This document shows positions 1-9,028 of a stretch of DNA of 23,975 nt, piece by piece. How positions within the stretch are numbered: the stretch's first letter is position 1; each line of letters begins with the position of its first letter. The translations under genes and the position numbers were made by a program. This stretch comes from a virus: IMG/VR virus record IMGVR_UViG_3300025769_007954, positions 1-23,975 of that record, one strand, 5' to 3'. The notes under the pieces are model-generated. The model did not search any database. It saw nothing but the letters and a program-made list of their open reading frames with translations, and had not been told where the DNA came from.

Positions 1-2
1 AC

Positions 3-143
3 CATGTACAAAACGGTACTCCTTTACATACGTTACAACATCTTGGTGGGTGGTCCGACTTCAATATAGTAAATAGGTATGCACACCTATCAAAAGATTA
101 TTTGAGCGATGCTTGTGAGGCAAGTAATACTCTGATATCTTAG
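3..143 (+). CDS. int: Tyrosine recombinase (integrase), C-terminal fragment cut by window edge
   Basis: This is the only plus-strand gene seen. The frame is open from the left edge and ends at TAG 141-143, giving the last 46 residues. The residues read like the end of the catalytic domain of phage integrases: a G-T-P-L stretch, then LGGW (Trp codon at 51-53, the usual His/Trp position of the active site), then NRYAHL, whose Tyr codon at 78-80 is the expected nucleophile that attacks attachment-site DNA. The earlier Arg and His-x-x-Arg motifs would lie outside the window. The gene converges on the giant minus-strand gene and is followed by a good terminator. It implies site-specific integration, so a temperate phage or a prophage edge. 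Motif spacing fits the family well. Whether the rest of the gene is intact cannot be seen. Confidence 0.85.
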   Translation, partial: HVQNGTPLHTLQHLGGWSDFNIVNRYAHLSKDYLSDACEASNTLIS

Positions 144-157
144 TTACTTAAACCTTC

Positions 158-221
158 AGCAGGGCTGGTAATGTTTTTCATACCTCCCTCATTAGTATGT
201 TTGCTAGTCCTGCTCTTTTTT
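158..221 (+). terminator. Rho-independent terminator of the integrase gene
   Basis: Bases 158-171 pair with 201-214 to form a 14-bp stem beginning AGCAGG/CCTGCT, with three G-U wobbles in the plus-strand RNA. A 5-bp inner hairpin (CATAC 179-183 with GTATG 195-199) fills the loop. A run of six T follows at 216-221. On the minus strand the wobbles become A-C mismatches and no T-run follows the stem, so the element should act on plus-strand transcripts. It starts 14 nt after the integrase stop and overlaps the last codons of the convergent giant gene. Confidence 0.7.
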
Positions 222-3200
222 CTTCTTTTTCTTTTCTATTTTCTCAAAACCTCTGACAAAGATATTATTGTATTTAAGATGTATGTCATGCCTCTGCATG
301 TCTATCTCGTCTGACAGTCTTACGTATTTAACATAATCTTTTTCTCTAAGGTTGAGAATAGTTTTTTCCCTCGACCCCAGCTTTCTTAATTCTGAGTCCG
401 CTTTTTTTGCAGCATCATTAAGAGATAGATATTCCTTATCAAAACCAGTTCTTTCAATATAGTCTTGCAACGCTGCTTTATCATTATCTTTTTTGTAATT
501 AAGATACTCTCCAGCCTTTTGCACTATCATCTCTTTGTTGTCATAGAAATTAGATGCATCAACATAATCCATTGGCTCTGCTGTTAACACTCTTATAAAT
601 GGTGTTTCGTTTAATTCTATTTTTTGATCTGTTCCCAAAACTAAATTGTCATAAACCTTATTACTTATTGAAGCAGTTCTTTCAGCCATTGTGTACATAC
701 CACCAAGATATGACTGCAAGTAGAACTTCATTTTATCTGGGCTCCAATCTATTATTCCCTTATCAAACTTTCCTCCACCAGTTTTTTCGTTAATTAGCAT
801 TGTAAATTCTCTGTAGAACTCATTGGTGTTTTTTAATTTTCTAGAAGACTTTGGAATCTCTGCTGTTCCTGGAAATTGTTCTTTATAAACTGGGGCACCG
901 GTCCATTTTTCATTAACCCTAGATTCATAGATTGGCTTGGCTATTGATGGAACAATCGTTTTAACTATATCAATACCTTGATCTTGTGAATATCCTATTC
1001 CTACTGGGGAGAATGCACCAGATATTATTCCAGCCATATCTTTACTCATTTCTATAGGAGTTCGTTTTTGATAACCAAGAACAGGCTTACTTGAAACCTC
1101 TACACCCATTCTTCCAAGGTTATAAAATATGTTATAGCCATAGGGTAATGGTATTGCTACAGCAAAAGGTTTTCCATCTACAGTATATCTTCTACTATAT
1201 TTATTAAATTTTATTTCTCCATCTCTGTATTTAACTCCAGGAATTGGAACAACCATAAACCTTTCTTTTTCATGATCTGGTATTTTATCTATAAGAAGTT
1301 TTCCATCTTCATCTTCATCTGAGATAAGCATAGAATACATTTGTACTAACGCACCAAGACCGGTTAAGCCTCCTATTATATTTCTTGAAGACTTAGACAT
1401 TCCAGACCAAACCATCTTCCCATCCTGGAATCCAATAGGATTCATTCCCCTGAACATATTTACAGATCCCTGAACGGATGCATTTGCAAATATATAAAAG
1501 GAGTTAACCAATGGTCCAAGTTTCCCTGATCTGTTAAAGTTTATTGTAAGGTTTTTGGCAAGAACTGCTGCATCATCAAAGTCCTGTTTAGATGCCTTAT
1601 TAGCACCTCCGGCTGCATTTATATATTCTTTAAATACTGCAAATCTTGCAGTGTTTTCTACAGCATTGTTAATGTTTTCGACAAACTGAAATGTGGAGTT
1701 ATATAGCTTTTTGGCACTAATTCTTTTTTTCCCGGAGTGAGCAAGCGACATCTCTTCCATTGCTTTTTCTATTTGATCTATATCTTTAGCGTTTACATAC
1801 CCAGTTTGACCACCAAATTTTCTAAAAGAATCAAATAACTTATATGTTTCTGGATCTTTATTTTTAAGAGTTCCGGTGACATAGCCATCTTTAAGCTGTC
1901 TCATTGTTTTGGCAATATTATTTGGTTTAAATGCCTTTGTTAAACTTAAACCCTGGGCTCTTCCATCTTTTATTTCTTGTTCTTTAATTAAATTAAAATA
2001 ACCTGTTTGGTAATCTCTAAAGAAGTTTCCAACAACAAACTCAGGAGCAAGTGATGTATATAAACTTGAAAGTGTTCCTGTTAAACCCCTCATTACACCA
2101 AGGCTCCAGTGCAAGCTGTTATTACCCCAAGAGTCTAATCCTTTAGCAAGCCTTTCATCTCTGATAACAATAAACTTTTGTTTGCCGCCTTCTTTAAATC
2201 CTATCTTTGATTCTCTTCCGTCCCATGCGTGAGGTCTTTCATTTCTTTTTACACCTCTTACTTGCCATATTTTTTTATCTGGGAATTTATTAACCAATTC
2301 AGAAAGAGACTTATCAACAAAATTTTTCTCCCCGCGAACCACGGCGGACTGTCTTCTTATAACTGCTTGCTCAAGAGGGGGTCCAGACTCTGATGTCCTT
2401 CCCTTGGCTTCCAGAACCTCTCTTCCAAAAACACTTATGCCCCCTCCGCCTGTTTTTGGGGAGCTGCCCTCAATAGTTTCAACCGAGAAACCTACTAAGG
2501 GTACATAATATTTATATGAGCTGTCCCAGTCTTCTAGGGTTTGTTCGTCTACAAGATCCTGATCTCTATATATATTTAATGTATCTTGTTGATACGCTTC
2601 TAACAATTTGAAAGCAGCTAAAAGATCTTTTCCTCTTTGATTGTTTGCTGTTGCCTTCCCTGTTTTTTCATTAAACTTAATTCCAAATTTATCTAAGGTT
2701 TCAATTGCCTTGTCTGTCTTTATTCCGGAACCGCTGTCTTGATATTTTGCTAAAACATTTTTTCTTTTTGTGATCTTTCCTTTTAAAACAGTTCTTTTTT
2801 TCTTGTCTGTTTCAGCTAAAAGTTCTGCCTCTAGTCCCGGAAGCTCAGCATTATATTTTTCATTGATCTTTGCATTTCTTTCTGGTGCATGAATATTTTT
2901 AAGGAATATATTAAAGTCTTCTCTGGATATATTTTTGTCATTTAAAAATTCACTAATTTTTGTTGTAGCCTCTACAGCATTATCCATACCATATTTAACT
3001 TTTCCATGATATACATCTGTCTTTCTTATTACAGAAAGTCTTTTCATTTCTTCTGGATCTATAAACTCTGAAAACTTTTTCTCAAACTCTTTAAGCCTAT
3101 CAAGCTTATCTACAGCTTGTTCTTGAAATGTTGAGAATGCTTGAAACATAACAGACGCATCATTTGCTGTAAGTGTTTCGTATATGTTAAAGTCTGGAGA

Positions 3201-6200
3201 CTCTTCTGGTAAAACCTTTTTAGCTAAGGTTGGTGGCGTTAGGTCTGCTGGTCCTTTGTATTCTGAGTTGATTGATTCATCTCTTGTCCATCCGTATTTT
3301 TCTGAGAAGGTTTGATCGACTTCATCAATTCTCTGTTTGAGTTCCCTGACGATATTCTCAACCCTTCCTTGAAGATCGGGTGAGATTCGTCCAATATTTT
3401 GAATGTACCCTTCGCCATTTTTGTCTTTACTCCAGTCGTTAGAAAGATATCCTTCGCTGGAAGCAAACTGTCCAGCAACATATTCTTCGTTATTTTCAAA
3501 TTGTACACTATCTAAAACATTGTTTACAATCTTTTTAAATTTTAAGTTTGGTATGTCAAGGTATGAGAAGTTGATTAACCTCGCCCCATTTGAAGTTCCT
3601 ATAGGGTTGTAGTCTTTAACTCCTGACTCTTTTTCCATTGCCTCTGCAATCATCTGTGTTTCGTTTTCAGTTAATGGTCTTCCTATATTAATATCCATGC
3701 CATTTAACTTACCCTTGGCTATTCCCTTTTGGTAAAAGGGTTTGTGGTAACCAACACCGTCCTGCTTCAAGAGTATTCCAATAGCTGCTGAGTATGCTTT
3801 TGCTAAGTTTTCTGCTGCTGGCTCTAGTTTTGCAAATTCAGTTTTTGGGTCTGCCTTGTATATTTTTGTAAGGGCTATCTCTGTTTGTGATCCTGGGCTG
3901 ACCTTTCCCTCAAAAAATCCTGGTGCTTCAACTATTCCAGGAGATAGTATTCCTAAAGTATTGGCAATAAAATCTGATCCATTTTCATCTTGTAGGGCTT
4001 TTGATATTGCAACATGATATTCTTGAAGCTGTTCATATGGAGCATTAAACATCTCTTGCATATGTGCAGATGTTGCTCCTGGGATAGACTCCCAGCTTAT
4101 TTGACCAAGTGACTTTTCTAGAGCGTTGGCATAATTAAAACCAGCTGCATTTACATCAGTTCCTTCTTGTCTTGCCTTTTGAGATGTCCATATTGCTGCT
4201 TGAACCTGCTGTGGCTCCCATCCAAGTTGATTACTTATTTTTTGTATTTCATTCTCTACAAAAGAATATTGAGCGTCTGTTGGTGCGTCCGTATCAAAAC
4301 CGAAAGCTCTAACCATCCAGACATCAACCGTAACACCTTGAGTTCTGGTTGGATCTATAACTCTCATGATGTTGTTATAGAATTCGTTAGTTTTTCTTCC
4401 GCCCCAATCCTTGCCCTGAAAAACATTAATTATTTTTTCGCTCATCTTTTCAGGGAATCTTCCTGTCTTTACTGTTTCTCCGGCGGCATATTGATAGTAT
4501 GCTTGTAATGCATAATTAAAGTTAGCCTCTACCGGTGTTCCTGGTGAGGTTATAGCAATAACCTGTGCAAGCTTATCTGCATCCTCTTTGTTATTGTTTG
4601 TTATATCTAAAAGTGCTTGACCACTTTGTTCATACCAGAATCTTTGAGACACTCCTTCCTTGGCGAGCCCTCTCATTTTTCTTCTGAGAGCACCAACTTT
4701 TTGTTTGGAGTCCATTCCCTCTGGAGCTCCCACAACCTGACCGGTTGTTCCTACCTGTCTTAAATCTGGTACTTCAGGTCGAACACGGTCCCCGTCTGTA
4801 GGCTGGACCTCTCCATCCACTCTACGACTGGTTTCTGGGATGCCATCGCCTGGTTGATCTTGTCCAAGATCTCTGTCTCTGGCTCGAACCTCAACACCTC
4901 GCTTGGCACGGGGTGATTGAAAAGCGAGTTGTACTCTCTCAGCTTTCTTTGTAGTTCCGTTAATTGATATTGCATCGTTTAAATCCTCTATTAATTTTAA
5001 TACTGTCGGAGCCTTCTCTTCAAGCAATGATCTATTAGTATAATATAATTCGTGTAATTGACCAAAGACCTCTGCCTTAATCATTCTTTGTATCGGCGGG
5101 GTCATATTATTATTTAAAGAAATCATTTCATTAAACGGATACCTTAATAGATTTCCATCATAATATTTACCCTTTTCACCCTCGTTAAAAATTTTGATTG
5201 CCTCTTGCATAACCTGACCGCCAGTACCATCTTCAATATCAAGGGTGTTATTTGCCTCATTATATTTAAATGTTGGTAAATCAAATAATGGTGAATCAGA
5301 CGTTACTGGTTGTAATATATTTGCATCAATACTTGGGTTTCTTCCTATAGTAAAATCAATATGGTGTCCCATTTCGTGTGCCATTGTTGATCTTAAATTT
5401 AATTTAGAACCTAGGTTATTTTGAAAGTTTAAGTTAGCTATACCAGATATAGGAGAAAAAGATATTCCCTTCAGGGTTGGCATATAAACACCATAAGATG
5501 TTTCATAGGTTTTATATCTATTATCTCTTACATGTGCTCCTATAAAGTCTAGATCAGAAAATATATCAATTGGCATTCCTGCTTTGCTTAAATCAATAAT
5601 ACTTTTAGATGCGTTTGTTGCCTCCTCTGTATTAAGATCTCTAAATCTATAATATTTTTCTTCTCCGTTTGGCTCTAGTAAAAACTTTTCTTCAAATGTT
5701 CTGCTGTCAACTATTAGGCTTTTTGTTAAATCTATCTCTTTTGCGTCATAGGAGTCATTTTTAATTAAATCTATATTTAGGGTTGGGCTTGAGGGTAAAT
5801 CTAATTCAAGAATGTTTGTAGCATTATTAACTCTTTCAGTTATTATAGGAGAAAGATCTAAATCTATTTCAGATGTTTTTGATCCTGCAACTTTTTTCTC
5901 TACTCCAGAATTTAATGGATCTACAAAATTAAAACCAGGCTCCCTAACTGGGGGAAATTTTAATTCCAAGGTTTCCGCATAATCATCTGGCTGTGAAACA
6001 CGACCTTCTTCTCCAACCACTAGGGGTTTTCTGTAATCAATGAACGGCTGATTAAAATACTCTAACGCAATAATCTCATCCGCTGTCCAGCCTTTTCCAT
6101 CAGTGTTAGGGTCTAATAATTTTCTAGAGAAACTATCTATTGCATTGTAATTAAGTTGTAGATTATTTACATTATTATTAAAATCTTCAATAAATAACTC

Positions 6201-7442
6201 TAGTTCTGGATTGTCTTTCTGGTTTCTTATAAATGTCTTAACATCTTCACTGTAAACAACTCCACCTGTAGTTCTAAATGCTGATATGGATCCAGAGGCT
6301 ACTATAGACGCTAGAGTTGTGTGTCCAGCAATATCTACTAAAACTTCACTTACAGATCTTCCCTCATACAAAGGATTGTTTGTATTATCAAAAGCGGTCT
6401 TGAGCTCTGAATCTAGATCAAACCAAACCGAGTTAAGTTCTTGTAAAACAGAATTAACATTTTCCATACCAACATCAATTCCAACAGTTGCAAGATCTCT
6501 TTTAAAAATATCTTTTATAGTGCCTCTTGATCCTGGAGATAAAAATCTCATTACAGGAACAGCCTCTGTACCAACTTCAAGCAAACTGTTTATACTAGCG
6601 TAGCCAAGGGCTGATTCATGAGGAAGACCTTGCTGTCTTGCTTCTGAATATGATGCCGCACCAGTCATCAATCCAAAATATGTAAGAGTTCCTCCAGTAA
6701 CTGCTGGAAAAGCAGCACCTCCACTGGCATAATTTACTGCCATTCCGGTGCCTATTATTGCTAAGCTCTCTACTCCGCTAGAGATAGAGCTTCCGTATGG
6801 ACCTATGTTGTTATCAGCTCTTTTTTTAGCTATGGCTTTGTCAATTTTTTTAAATTCTTTCAAGCCTTCTTCTTGTGCCTTAGCAAGGGTATCATCAACT
6901 TCTTTTCTATATGACTCATCGTTGTTGTAATCTTCTTTTGCTTTTAACTGCAATTTCATATTATAAAGATCTGAAAAACCAGAAGTTCCATATGGACTAG
7001 AAATACCAACAGGTCTTATACCTTTTAAGATGTCGTCCATTTCTTCTGCTGAACCAAGTTTGAAAGCAGAAAATATTTTTTGTGCGTTTTCTTTAAATGC
7101 TGTAGCTTTAATTATATCTAAGCCATAGCTTATGTTTTCTATTGGTGAATCCGGATATCTTTCTTCTGCCTCGGCTGCCGCCCCAACGAAGGGTTTTATA
7201 AAAACATCACCAAAAAAATTTCCAACTTTCCCAATTGGTGTGTCTGCAAAGTCTTCTGGTTTGGGTCCTGTGTTTGCATATGGATCTATACGCTTACCTT
7301 TTAATGGATCATTAAAATCAAACTGACCGTAGTTTTCTTCGACACCTTCTCCCAAAGAAGGTTCTGGAAATTCCTCCTCTTCTTTTTCTAACTCCTCTGC
7401 TGAAAGTCTTAAGGGATCTGTAAAGTCAAAAGGATTTGCCAC
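204..7442 (-). CDS. Giant polyvalent virion protein with metallopeptidase motif and LPD38-like region
   Basis: A 2412-residue protein, probably a packaged effector or ejection protein of the polyvalent type. It starts at GTG, with AAGG about 10 nt upstream inside the end of the preceding gene. Visible parts, in order: an acidic N-terminus; a Gly/Ala-rich hydrophobic stretch around residues 215-275 that could insert in membrane; a zincin motif HEMGHH (H689, E690, H693) in a locally helical context; an Arg/Asp/Pro/Gly-rich linker around 840-910; a globular region around 911-1105; long helical and charged regions; a region around 1795-2080 with APEFVVGNFFRD and FYIFANASVQG that resembles the LPD38 domain of phage polyvalent proteins; and a Lys-rich C-terminus. 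It lies last in the virion block behind smaller internal-protein candidates. By family knowledge such proteins enter the host with DNA. The peptidase substrate is unknown. The overall class is fairly secure; domain borders are estimates. Confidence 0.75.
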   Translation of the reverse strand: MANPFDFTDPLRLSAEELEKEEEEFPEPSLGEGVEENYGQFDFNDPLKGKRIDPYANTGPKPEDFADTPIGKVGNFFGDVFIKPFVGAAAEAEERYPDSPIENISYGLDIIKATAFKENAQKIFSAFKLGSAEEMDDILKGIRPVGISSPYGTSGFSDLYNMKLQLKAKEDYNNDESYRKEVDDTLAKAQEEGLKEFKKIDKAIAKKRADNNIGPYGSSISSGVESLAIIGTGMAVNYASGGAAFPAVTGGTLTYFGLMTGAASYSEARQQGLPHESALGYASINSLLEVGTEAVPVMRFLSPGSRGTIKDIFKRDLATVGIDVGMENVNSVLQELNSVWFDLDSELKTAFDNTNNPLYEGRSVSEVLVDIAGHTTLASIVASGSISAFRTTGGVVYSEDVKTFIRNQKDNPELELFIEDFNNNVNNLQLNYNAIDSFSRKLLDPNTDGKGWTADEIIALEYFNQPFIDYRKPLVVGEEGRVSQPDDYAETLELKFPPVREPGFNFVDPLNSGVEKKVAGSKTSEIDLDLSPIITERVNNATNILELDLPSSPTLNIDLIKNDSYDAKEIDLTKSLIVDSRTFEEKFLLEPNGEEKYYRFRDLNTEEATNASKSIIDLSKAGMPIDIFSDLDFIGAHVRDNRYKTYETSYGVYMPTLKGISFSPISGIANLNFQNNLGSKLNLRSTMAHEMGHHIDFTIGRNPSIDANILQPVTSDSPLFDLPTFKYNEANNTLDIEDGTGGQVMQEAIKIFNEGEKGKYYDGNLLRYPFNEMISLNNNMTPPIQRMIKAEVFGQLHELYYTNRSLLEEKAPTVLKLIEDLNDAISINGTTKKAERVQLAFQSPRAKRGVEVRARDRDLGQDQPGDGIPETSRRVDGEVQPTDGDRVRPEVPDLRQVGTTGQVVGAPEGMDSKQKVGALRRKMRGLAKEGVSQRFWYEQSGQALLDITNNNKEDADKLAQVIAITSPGTPVEANFNYALQAYYQYAAGETVKTGRFPEKMSEKIINVFQGKDWGGRKTNEFYNNIMRVIDPTRTQGVTVDVWMVRAFGFDTDAPTDAQYSFVENEIQKISNQLGWEPQQVQAAIWTSQKARQEGTDVNAAGFNYANALEKSLGQISWESIPGATSAHMQEMFNAPYEQLQEYHVAISKALQDENGSDFIANTLGILSPGIVEAPGFFEGKVSPGSQTEIALTKIYKADPKTEFAKLEPAAENLAKAYSAAIGILLKQDGVGYHKPFYQKGIAKGKLNGMDINIGRPLTENETQMIAEAMEKESGVKDYNPIGTSNGARLINFSYLDIPNLKFKKIVNNVLDSVQFENNEEYVAGQFASSEGYLSNDWSKDKNGEGYIQNIGRISPDLQGRVENIVRELKQRIDEVDQTFSEKYGWTRDESINSEYKGPADLTPPTLAKKVLPEESPDFNIYETLTANDASVMFQAFSTFQEQAVDKLDRLKEFEKKFSEFIDPEEMKRLSVIRKTDVYHGKVKYGMDNAVEATTKISEFLNDKNISREDFNIFLKNIHAPERNAKINEKYNAELPGLEAELLAETDKKKRTVLKGKITKRKNVLAKYQDSGSGIKTDKAIETLDKFGIKFNEKTGKATANNQRGKDLLAAFKLLEAYQQDTLNIYRDQDLVDEQTLEDWDSSYKYYVPLVGFSVETIEGSSPKTGGGGISVFGREVLEAKGRTSESGPPLEQAVIRRQSAVVRGEKNFVDKSLSELVNKFPDKKIWQVRGVKRNERPHAWDGRESKIGFKEGGKQKFIVIRDERLAKGLDSWGNNSLHWSLGVMRGLTGTLSSLYTSLAPEFVVGNFFRDYQTGYFNLIKEQEIKDGRAQGLSLTKAFKPNNIAKTMRQLKDGYVTGTLKNKDPETYKLFDSFRKFGGQTGYVNAKDIDQIEKAMEEMSLAHSGKKRISAKKLYNSTFQFVENINNAVENTARFAVFKEYINAAGGANKASKQDFDDAAVLAKNLTINFNRSGKLGPLVNSFYIFANASVQGSVNMFRGMNPIGFQDGKMVWSGMSKSSRNIIGGLTGLGALVQMYSMLISDEDEDGKLLIDKIPDHEKERFMVVPIPGVKYRDGEIKFNKYSRRYTVDGKPFAVAIPLPYGYNIFYNLGRMGVEVSSKPVLGYQKRTPIEMSKDMAGIISGAFSPVGIGYSQDQGIDIVKTIVPSIAKPIYESRVNEKWTGAPVYKEQFPGTAEIPKSSRKLKNTNEFYREFTMLINEKTGGGKFDKGIIDWSPDKMKFYLQSYLGGMYTMAERTASISNKVYDNLVLGTDQKIELNETPFIRVLTAEPMDYVDASNFYDNKEMIVQKAGEYLNYKKDNDKAALQDYIERTGFDKEYLSLNDAAKKADSELRKLGSREKTILNLREKDYVKYVRLSDEIDMQRHDIHLKYNNIFVRGFEKIEKKKKKKEQD

Positions 7443-7445
7443 ACT

Positions 7446-9026
7446 CTATTTACCTTGTAATGCTATTTTATTAATATAATCTGACATAAACGCCATATAT
7501 TCCATATCTGTAGAGTCTTCAAGCTTTTTACCGGGATAAACCCTTTCATAATAACTTTCTGCTGCTTTTTTATAGTCTTGATATTTGGCACCAAGAGTTT
7601 CCTCAAGAGTAACATCAACATAATTTTTAGATTTATCAAAAGAAATATTTATAATACCGCCAAAGTTATAGGTAGCTTTTTGCCCTGGAAGCAGATTGTC
7701 AAAGGTTTTAAAGTTTTGATATACATTTTCAATTTCTGCTGTCAATGTTTCAGAATTTGCATAAGTGTCTACAAAGTCTTCTTGTATTAACCCTGAGCTT
7801 GATCCTTCTTTATATTCATATAGATCATCACCAAACTCATCGGTTGTTTTTACAATATGTTTGCTTGAAAGGGTTCCGGGAAGGTTTGAATATAAGCTTT
7901 CAAGAAAAGCACTTTCTGAACCATCAAAGCTTTCTTCTTGGGCAGCGTTTGCTGTTTTAAATATAGTCCCAAGTCTTGCAAGTGATTTGTCTTTTTGTTC
8001 AAAATAAATATCTGACTTTGCTTTTTTTTCAGCAGGGCTTCCTTGAAAATTTAAATACCCTTTTGATGCTTTCATAAAAACCTCAAAGGTCTGACGATCA
8101 TTAATCATATGCATTGCAAAATCTTTTTCAGCAGAAATTTTATCAACTATATCTGCAACAGAAACTACTTTTGCATCTGTTCCTTCTTGATCTTCTTTTA
8201 TAACTTTTGCAAATTCAGTTTTATCTGGAGCATAACTAAAAACATTCTGTTCTTGATCTTCTCCATCAAACAAAACAGAATAATTTACCCCAACAAGCAT
8301 GTTTGCAGAGTTTTTTATTGCATTAAAATCACCAGAAAGTTTTGCACCCTTTATTATTCCTTTTTTTCCATCTTTTGCTATAAACTGCTTTCCATTAAAG
8401 ACCTCTAAACTATCTTTATATATGGTTGATAGTTCTTCTGTATTTTCTGCTGCTATTCCTTCAAAATTACCCTGCTCTAACTTGCTAGATATTTTTTCCC
8501 AACTTTGCCAGTATTCATCTTTAGTAAATTTTGTCCAATCCATAAATGGTCTAACTTGAGTCAGAGCTTCTTCAACCCTGTGAGCTCTTACGTTTTGTGG
8601 GATGCTCTGATCGCCAGCCATTTGATATGAATTTATTAAATTCGTCATTGCTCTTTTTTGATTGTCATCTTCTAGGTTATTTAATGCAATTTCTAAATTT
8701 GCCTCTCCTTCTTTTAATTTATTTCTGTTTTGATCTAATATTAGTTCGGCTTGTTCTTTTCTTTGATCGGCTGTGTCTTTGTATTCTTGGAGCAATAAAC
8801 CTTCTTTTTTTGCTCTGCTTGTTTTAAATTCTGTGTCTGCCTTTATACCCTCTATTCTTACTTCTCTTGTTGTTTCAGACTCGTCTATAGTGGCTTGATA
8901 TGACTGTTGTCTTAGTTCTTCGGTTTTTAGTTTTTGCTCGTTTAATAATTTTTTTTCTTCAAGCTCTGCAAACGCATTAAAATACGAGAGACCCGCACCG
9001 AAACCTTTTCCAAATTCATTTGCCAT
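7446..9026 (-). CDS. Probable internal virion protein with N-terminal coiled coil
   Basis: A 526-residue protein of no family I can name. It starts with MANEFGKGFGAGLSYF, and residues of about 22-125 are rich in Glu, Lys, Gln and Leu with few helix breakers, so a long coiled coil is likely. The remainder is soluble, acidic and mixed, with no evident catalytic motif, signal peptide or membrane span. It follows the Ala/Gly-rich membrane-like protein after 2 nt and precedes the giant polyvalent gene. This is the order in which podoviruses keep their internal core and ejection proteins, so a DNA-ejection or core role is inferred from position and coiled coil only. Its TAG stop is in the same frame as the following gene, separated from that gene's GTG by a single codon. 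Confidence 0.55.
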   Translation of the reverse strand: MANEFGKGFGAGLSYFNAFAELEEKKLLNEQKLKTEELRQQSYQATIDESETTREVRIEGIKADTEFKTSRAKKEGLLLQEYKDTADQRKEQAELILDQNRNKLKEGEANLEIALNNLEDDNQKRAMTNLINSYQMAGDQSIPQNVRAHRVEEALTQVRPFMDWTKFTKDEYWQSWEKISSKLEQGNFEGIAAENTEELSTIYKDSLEVFNGKQFIAKDGKKGIIKGAKLSGDFNAIKNSANMLVGVNYSVLFDGEDQEQNVFSYAPDKTEFAKVIKEDQEGTDAKVVSVADIVDKISAEKDFAMHMINDRQTFEVFMKASKGYLNFQGSPAEKKAKSDIYFEQKDKSLARLGTIFKTANAAQEESFDGSESAFLESLYSNLPGTLSSKHIVKTTDEFGDDLYEYKEGSSSGLIQEDFVDTYANSETLTAEIENVYQNFKTFDNLLPGQKATYNFGGIINISFDKSKNYVDVTLEETLGAKYQDYKKAAESYYERVYPGKKLEDSTDMEYMAFMSDYINKIALQGK

Positions 9027-9028
9027 AT

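Noticed and set aside
140-181. 13-residue minus-strand reading frame (MKNITSPAEGLSN) after the giant gene
   Set aside because: GGAGGT abuts the ATG with no spacer, the frame is tiny and it lies inside the terminator hairpin and integrase end.
144-203. Attachment site (attP) beside the integrase
   Set aside because: No tRNA 3'-end-like sequence or duplicated core was visible; the inverted repeat is better explained as a terminator.
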